Source: Imbricaverruca yamaguchii
Taxonomy: Eukaryota > Arthropoda > Thecostraca > Neoverrucidae
Length of the DNA stretch: 64,000 bases
NCBI GenBank assembly: GCA_034440575.1
Contig: JAOTOL010001613.1
Coordinates: forward strand, 2,057,501-2,121,500
Direction: 5' to 3'
A program made the position numbers and the translations under genes. Under the pieces are notes generated by a model, which did not search any database, had not been told where the DNA came from, and worked only from the letters and a program-made list of their open reading frames with translations. Of the stretch, positions 58,246 through 64,000 are shown piece after piece (positions within the stretch are counted from its first letter, which is position 1; each line of letters begins with the position of its first letter).

Positions 58246-60609
58246 GCCGGGGGATCAGACTGCGTGTAGATCACGCAGCGGGGATGTGGGATCCCGGCCT
58301 GGTGTTTCAGATGATTTAGGCGACTTGGATGAGGCATCGACCGTTGAGCCAATTGTGTCATCCAACAGCACTTGCGCTGTTTGGGTGGATTTCCCTGAAA
58401 TCGGGCTTGTAATTTGGTCAGGGGCGGGAAAAACAAGCGTGACGACCTGATTTACTTATGCTCTTTCCAATCACAAATGTCCTAGGAAAAACTGATCTTT
58501 TCCTCAGGCCAAATATACTGTTCTTTTAACCTCCACAAAACCTATTCACAACATATTTAATTAATGGTTGCTCCAAATGTATTATAAATTGGCCAATGAA
58601 ATTGATGACATTGCGTGCCCACAGTTTAATCCTCCCCGCATAGGGTTGCAACCCCCCCCTCCTTAGGTGTTTTGTGTATTCCTTCCAAACAGATGAACGG
58701 ATCGCTCTGAGTTTTTCGGTACCCTTTGGAGCAGCCTTTTGACGACTTTTGGTGCAATGTTTTGGGAGGTCATGTCAGGTCACGGAGTTATGAGGTCATA
58801 AAGGGGAGCACCTCCGACCAGTTTTCAACAAATACATGATTATCGCATGTATTTTTGTACGTACTTGGAATAATTATGGGCATGCAATGAAAAAATACAG
58901 ATCCCAGATGGGTTCCCATTGAAAAATGATGTTCCAAAATAGGTGACCTCGGTTGACCTCTCTTTGACCTCGTTTGACCTTTCGACCTATTTAGCTGACC
59001 TACGGTAATTTTTCGTACCGAATTCGAATTCGCCGTCCATTTTCACCTTGGGGAACTTTAAACCTAGAAATTTGAACTAGTTTTCGAAAAGTTGGACATT
59101 TGGGGTCACGGCTTTGACCTCGTTTGGTGCATGATATATTGCTCCGATCACATCTTGTGACATGTCGTTATGTTTGCAAGGTCCAAATAAACGCATTTCC
59201 GGCAATTTCATTCATATTTAGATGGCAGTTTCGATATAATTGACGATTTTCGTACGAAACTTTTCTTAAAATCAATTTTAAACTTTGACCTGACCTGAAA
59301 GGTCAACCATTGACCTTAGGTCATACTGAATTCCAATCGCGAGATCTCGGCCAGATCTATAACCTTGGTCTTTGGTTAGTTTTCGTAACATGCACGGTTT
59401 CGAATCGCCAGTGGGTCGTACCCCACCCTATACGACCGAAGGTGGTAAAATGCCGTATACTGGCAAGGGTTAATAGTAATCGTGTGATGCACCATGGGCT
59501 GTTTTAACTGTGTTTAACTGTGTCTTAGTTGTATTGTTTGGTTCCAAGCCAGAATAATGTAGTCTGCATGCGGAATATTTTATATAAAAAAGTTGAAACA
59601 TCGCTGCATGTAGCAAAAACGTGCAATTGTCACAAAACGGGGGACAGTCACCAAGCTATTGAGAGACAAAATTTCCTCTCATCCCTCATAATACGATCAT
59701 GTGCACACGTCAACACACCATCACGCAAGCGCCTCCAATCACTCGGAATACAATCACGTTCGCACATGAACATGCTATCACAATGCAAAATACTCGTCAT
59801 GTCCTGAAGCATATGTATGGCTAGTTTTGGTGAGATGCAGGAAAGCATTGCTTGTCCCTTCATTCAGCCGTTTTATTATGCGCTTCTCATGATAGCGGGT
59901 GTGCACTGACCTATGGCTTAACTATAAAGTACTATCAAACTGCAATACTGCATTTTAAGATGTTGCCAGATAAATTGATGGAGCATTTTAGTGGTGTTGT
60001 GCCCTTCGAACGGTGTCCTGAAATTCTGAAAGTTGTTTGGATACCCATACTAAATGGCAATTGTTTTTTTTTTAAAGCCACTTTCCATTTTTGACATTAC
60101 GTGCCAATTTTTACCAATTTTTTCTGCTATAAGTGAGATTTACGTCTTTAAAAGCGCTTATGGTTTTCGTCCGCAGAACTGCCGACTGGTAAAAGCATCG
60201 GATATACAACTAACAGCATAAAAGTCATACAGCCATACAGTGCGCAGACTTCCTAAGAGTCGCACGGGACCATCCGGGAATAGCCCGTAGAATGAAAGAT
60301 AGGATAGTAAGAATAGGAATAGGAAGAAGATAGGCCTGGACAAGTCGCCACCAAAACCAACACCTTCAATTTCAAAGAAGCTATCCATCAACATCCTACA
60401 CACCTGCCAATAGCCATCTAGCCCATCCAATCACCACCACCAAACAACGATCAAGAACAGCCATAGAAAGTAACTAATCCACAGGCATCATTACCCATAC
60501 ACATTTGGACGTTTTAAAAGCATCAGTTGGCTTTTTACTTTACCCTTCTCCCTCTCCACTCTAAAAAATGCGAAGTCCAGGACACTACCATGAAACTAGC
60601 ATGCTAGTT
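58246..60609. other. Spacer (putative intron 2), TGACCT-rich in the middle
   Basis: No exon is recognised. Between 58770 and 59325 there are many TGACCT hexamers, including five within about 60 bp at 58944-59001, similar in wording to the 7.4-8.1-kb and 36-kb repeats. Confidence 0.45.
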
Positions 60610-61110
60610 TAGCTGTTGCGGTGTGGTCGCACGCCGCCGACTGTTGTAACCACAGTGCGCTGCGGTGTGGTCGCACGCCGCCGACTGTTGCAACCCCAGT
60701 GCCGCTGCGGTGTGGTCGCACGCCGCCGACTGTTGTAACCACAGTGCCGCTGCGGTGTGGTCGCACGCCGCCGACTGTTGTAACCACAGTGCGGCTGCGG
60801 TGTGGTCGCACGCCGCCGACTGTTGCAACCCCAGTGCCGCTGCGGTGTGGTCGCACGCCGCCGACTGTTGTAACCACAGTGCCGCTGCGGTGTGGTCGCA
60901 CGCCGCCGACTGTTGTAACCACAGTGCCGCTGCGGTGTGGTCGCACGCCGCCGACTGTTGTAACCACAGTGCTGCTGCGGTGTGGTCGCACGCCGCCGAC
61001 TGTTGTAACCACAGTGCCGCTGCGGTGTGGTCGCACGCCGCCGACTGTTGCAACCCCAGTGCCGCTGCGGTGTGGTCGCACGCCGCCGACTGTTGTAACC
61101 ACAGTGCCGC
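60610..61110. repeat. 45-bp minisatellite, 11 copies, next to the catalytic exon
   Basis: Units contain TGCGGTGTGGTCGCACGCCG, CCGACTGTTGTAACCACAGT and GCCGC. Sequence variants alternate TTGTAACCACAG and TTGCAACCCCAG. Each unit ends in a pyrimidine-poor but AG-containing stretch resembling a 3' splice site. All six frames are open by virtue of the 45-bp period, so long ORFs here are not genes. Confidence 0.96.
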
Positions 61111-61124
61111 TGCCACGTCGACAG

Positions 61125-61289
61125 GACCGGCAGAGCCAAGCGGGTCGAGTTTCTGGGTGACCTGCCCTGGATGGTGGCTCTGGGCTACCGGCGCCACCGC
61201 GGCGGCCGGGTCAGGTTCCGCTGCTCGGGCGTGCTCATCAACGACTACTGGGTGCTGACGGCGGCACACTGCATCAAGCGTCACGGACC
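61125..61289 (+). CDS. Trypsin-like serine protease: exon with the catalytic histidine
   Basis: The exon encodes RAKRVEFLGDLPWMVALGYR, then a His/Arg/Gly-rich turn and FRCSGVLINDYWVLTAAHC, followed by IKRHG. G-D-L-P-W-M-V-A-L-G-Y is the usual start of the chymotrypsin fold after the activation site. C-S-G-V-L-I...V-L-T-A-A-H-C is the disulfide plus active-site His block (S1 family). It begins after CGACAG (acceptor ending 61124) and ends at CC/GTGAGT (donor at 61290), a good donor at a position where many S1 genes carry an intron. Both ends are phase 2. The catalytic Asp and Ser exons are not found in the remaining 2.7 kb. With the linker exon at 57855-58131 and the signal exon at 40743 it makes a plausible secreted, clip-type-like protease of the haemolymph or cuticle. 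Its specificity cannot be told. Confidence 0.75.
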
Positions 61290-61347
61290 GTGAGTGCCGC
61301 TCCACCAGGCGCCGGCCAGGGCAGCGGTGCGACGGACGGACGTCGTG

Positions 61348-61785
61348 GATCGTAGGTCGTCGATGGTCGATGGTCGATGGTCGATGGTCGATGGTCGATG
61401 GTCGATGGTCGATGGTCGATGGTCGATGGTCGATGGTCGATGGTCGATGGTCGATGGTCGATGGTCGATGGTCGATGGTCGATGGTCGATGGTCGATGGT
61501 CGATGGTCGATGGTCGATGGTCGATGGTCGATGGTCGATGGTCGATGGTCGATGGTCGATGGTCGATGGTCGATGTCGTCGATGGTCGATGGTCGATGGT
61601 CGATGGTCGATGGTCGATGGTCGATGGTCGATGGTCGATGGTCGATGGTCGATGGTCGATGGTCGATGGTCGATGGTCGATGGTCGATGGTCGATGGTCG
61701 ATGGTCGATACTCGATGCTCGATAGACGATAGTCGATAGTCGATAGTAGATAGTCGATAGTCGATTGTAGATTGTCGGTTGTCCG
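61348..61785. repeat. 7-bp satellite (GGTCGAT), about 50 copies
   Basis: An almost perfect heptamer run, with one disturbed unit near 61575, followed by a degenerate tail of GATAGTC units to about 61785. It starts about 60 bp after the donor of the catalytic exon. Long STIDHRP- or DGRWSMV-type frames are artefacts. Confidence 0.97.
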
Positions 61786-62036
61786 TTATCATTGATCGTC
61801 ACATATCACCAGCTGTCAGCGTCGACGACCCGCCGTACCACCGCCAGCACTTCTGGCCTCATCCCCCCACACACTCCGCCCCCCCCCCCTCCCGCGCGGC
61901 AGTTTGATGCCGCCGCCTGTGTGTTGACTCAATCGCGACTGAGTAGGCGATGACGCCAACAGCACACCGGCGACAAATTGGCGGCCCAGCGTCGTGGTGG
62001 CCGGCCATCGATGACGACCCGACCGGCAACTACCCC

Positions 62037-62245
62037 CCTGGGGCACCGGTGGCTACCCGACCGGGGACTGTCGCCCTGTGGTACCGGTGGCGACCCGACC
62101 AGGGACTGTTGCCCTGGGGCACCAGTGGCTACCCGACCGGGGACTGTCGTCCTGTGGCACCGGTGGCGTCCCGACCGGGGACTGTCGCCCTGGGGCACCG
62201 GTGGCGACCCGACCAGGGACTGTCGCCCTGGGGCACCGGTGCACA
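62037..62245. repeat. 38-bp minisatellite, about 5.5 copies
   Basis: Unit GGCACCGGTGGCGACCCGAC then CGGGGACTGTCGCCCTGG, with C/A and G/T variants. Confidence 0.92.
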
Positions 62246-64000
62246 GGGCGATATCTGGAGGGAAAAACTTGCCAGAAATCATTTCGGACAGAGTATGCTA
62301 GTTGCAGGGGCAATTGTAGTCTCAATGGAAATAGCTTCACATTTAGAACTTGCGGAGGAGCTCTATTGCCTTAAAGATTGCTTGCCTAAGGAATGCCAGA
62401 GGTCATACCTGCTAGGGGAGGAAGCATTCCGTTCCCCTTGCTTTGCTTCCGATAAATATCTCGGGAACCAATTGAGGTACTGCTGGAATCGTACACCCAC
62501 CTACACGAGCACCTAGTGTACCTCGTGTTAAACCATAGACGTCCTGCTATGCATAGGGATATTATAATGACGTCATAAGCGAAGTCCATGGGCGCTCATA
62601 TATCGCATAATTACTAGTTAGCTTTTGCTATGCGAGCATTCTGCACCGTAAATATGATCTAATAATTGCTACACAGAATAAATCCAAGATGTCCTCGTCA
62701 TAAGTGATTGAAATTATGCCAAAACATACCCATAACATATGACACTCACATAGAATCTGGGTCCCCGAGAAGTGAAGGGTCTTCGAGCCGTGTTCCAGTC
62801 GTTAGACGTACCCGAGCCAGCCGCACGTGGCTGATGCACGACAGAACCCAATATATCCGGGAACTTCTGCTGTAATTTCTTCTTCCTTTCTTCTTCCTTT
62901 CTTTCATCATTTCTTCGCCAGACACCGCCCACACTTTGACCTCCAGTCGGTAAGCTATGTGGAGAAGGCACCCGAAGCATGGAATCCAGGCATACAAAGT
63001 TGAGAGACCGAGCTGACATGTACCCTCGCGGCAGTAGACAGGTAATTCGTCTGGCGGGGTGTTCACCTACGGACGGTGCATGCCATGCTGCTGTCGGTCG
63101 GTCAGAGCGTTCGCCACCTTGCTGTCAATCATGGCGAATTGAGGAGCATACGCCACTCTGAGACTGGTGTCGTCTGTTGCGGTGACTCCAGTCGGCTTCA
63201 GTAGACTTACTTTGGAATCAACCCTTTCTCGTTCTTTCCGGGAGGCTTCTACTGTCTCGCGCGTGTACTGGATCCGCAACGGCCGGCAGAAGCGGGCTGA
63301 AGACGGCGTTTGGTTGGCCCAGACTCAAGTGTCACCCACCGTCTATTGCAAAGGCACCATAGTGACAAAACATATTTTGTTCTGCAGCTTTGTCGCCGTA
63401 TCCCATATGTTGGTATACAGATTGCCTTGCGGCCCTGTCAAATCCCCATTTGACATGAAGCCCATCAGAACTGTAGGTGCTGGATGACGTCGACGGCAAG
63501 TCGGTACGGGCGACAGACGGCAAACATGCCACCAGCCGCTGTGTCGTGTGATCCAGGAGAGCCAGCAGAGTCACCTCAGCTAACGTCTCGATTACTTGCA
63601 TGCTGCTGGATGCCTGACAGCACTCTACTTGGCACCTTTCCATAGGCGGACAGTATGTCTGTCTTCGCCGCATCATTCGTCACTCGGCGGACCATACGGT
63701 AGCCGTGCACAGACAAGCCAGCTGACAAACATTTCCGGCATCAAGTCTCCTGAAACCCACTCGGAATGGCTCACTTTAGCTTCTGAGAGCCCGGCGAATC
63801 TTGGTGGACCGAATCGGTGAAGTCCCCACCTGGTTGGTTATTGGAGTTGAAGGGCGCATCGACTGCATCGGTCATGCAGCACCCGATGCCCCCGCCTGTC
63901 AGCACGAAAGACACATCCTCCATGCCCTCATCACGAGCACATAGCCTAGCAGCCTCCACGAGCTGCAGATAACTGTGCTGCTGAGCAACTCTTGATGACG
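62246..64000. other. Spacer to the window end
   Basis: I looked for the protease's Asp (DIAL-like) and Ser (GDSGGP) exons and did not find them. Frames at 63167-63487 and 63332-63676 overlap on opposite strands and have no motif. A 21-base identical stretch near 63848-63868 matches, in inverse orientation, about 6350-6370. Confidence 0.4.

Noticed and set aside
60596..61305. Long open frames on both strands with repeated GGVRPHRSG or AACDHTA units
   Set aside because: All six frames are open because the array period (45) is divisible by three. Only the 61125-61289 segment after the array has real protein similarity.
61274..61802. Long frames of STIDHRP or MVDGRWS repeats
   Set aside because: Translated heptamer satellite. 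A 7-bp unit read three times gives a 7-residue repeat in every frame.

Overview
This window looks like nuclear DNA from an invertebrate animal. An arthropod is my best guess, but that is an inference. The reasons are split coding exons with splice sites, a CR1/Jockey-group LINE, a Penelope-like GIY-YIG element, hAT and Mutator-like DNA transposons, tRNA-derived SINEs, and very many minisatellites. I see no prokaryotic operons, rRNA genes, ordinary tRNA genes or CRISPR arrays. Most long open frames here are by-products of tandem repeats whose period is a multiple of three, or of GC-rich simple sequence, and I have not called them as genes.

Layout. Bases 1-9.3 kb hold two copies of an ~0.8-kb non-autonomous element bounded by TTAA (963-1813 and 4344-5161), a 59-bp minisatellite and a SINE. 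At 9.4-11.45 kb lies a 5'-truncated, frameshifted LINE on the minus strand. From 11.5 to 32.3 kb there is almost only minisatellite and satellite DNA (periods of about 6, 11, 12, 20, 32, 45 and 77 bp, plus TA-rich blocks) with gene-free spacer. At 33.7-35.4 kb there is a decayed Penelope-like element on the minus strand, and just upstream of it a possible PAN/apple-domain exon. At 38.2-39.0 kb is the third TTAA element, with short duplicated satellites around it.

From 40.7 to 61.3 kb I infer one plus-strand host gene for a secreted trypsin-like serine protease. A signal-peptide exon ends in a good splice donor (40743-40800). It is followed by a Pro/Thr-rich exon ending in a CG-x-TN linker motif (57855-58131) and an exon carrying the catalytic-histidine motif TAAHC (61125-61289). 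The intron phases agree. The 17-kb first intron would hold two SINEs of a second family, each with a perfect 13-bp target duplication. It would also hold a complete hAT element (44233-47306) whose transposase frame is broken only by two stop codons, a 1.7-kb Mutator-like element (49796-51495), and an inverted repeat carrying two hammerhead-ribozyme-like motifs (54994-56070). The catalytic exon sits between a 45-bp minisatellite and a heptamer satellite. The remaining protease exons are not visible and may lie beyond the window.

The most unusual items are the hammerhead-like pair, the full-length hAT, the three TTAA elements, and the tandem repeats that reproduce splice-site-like sequence beside the protease exons.
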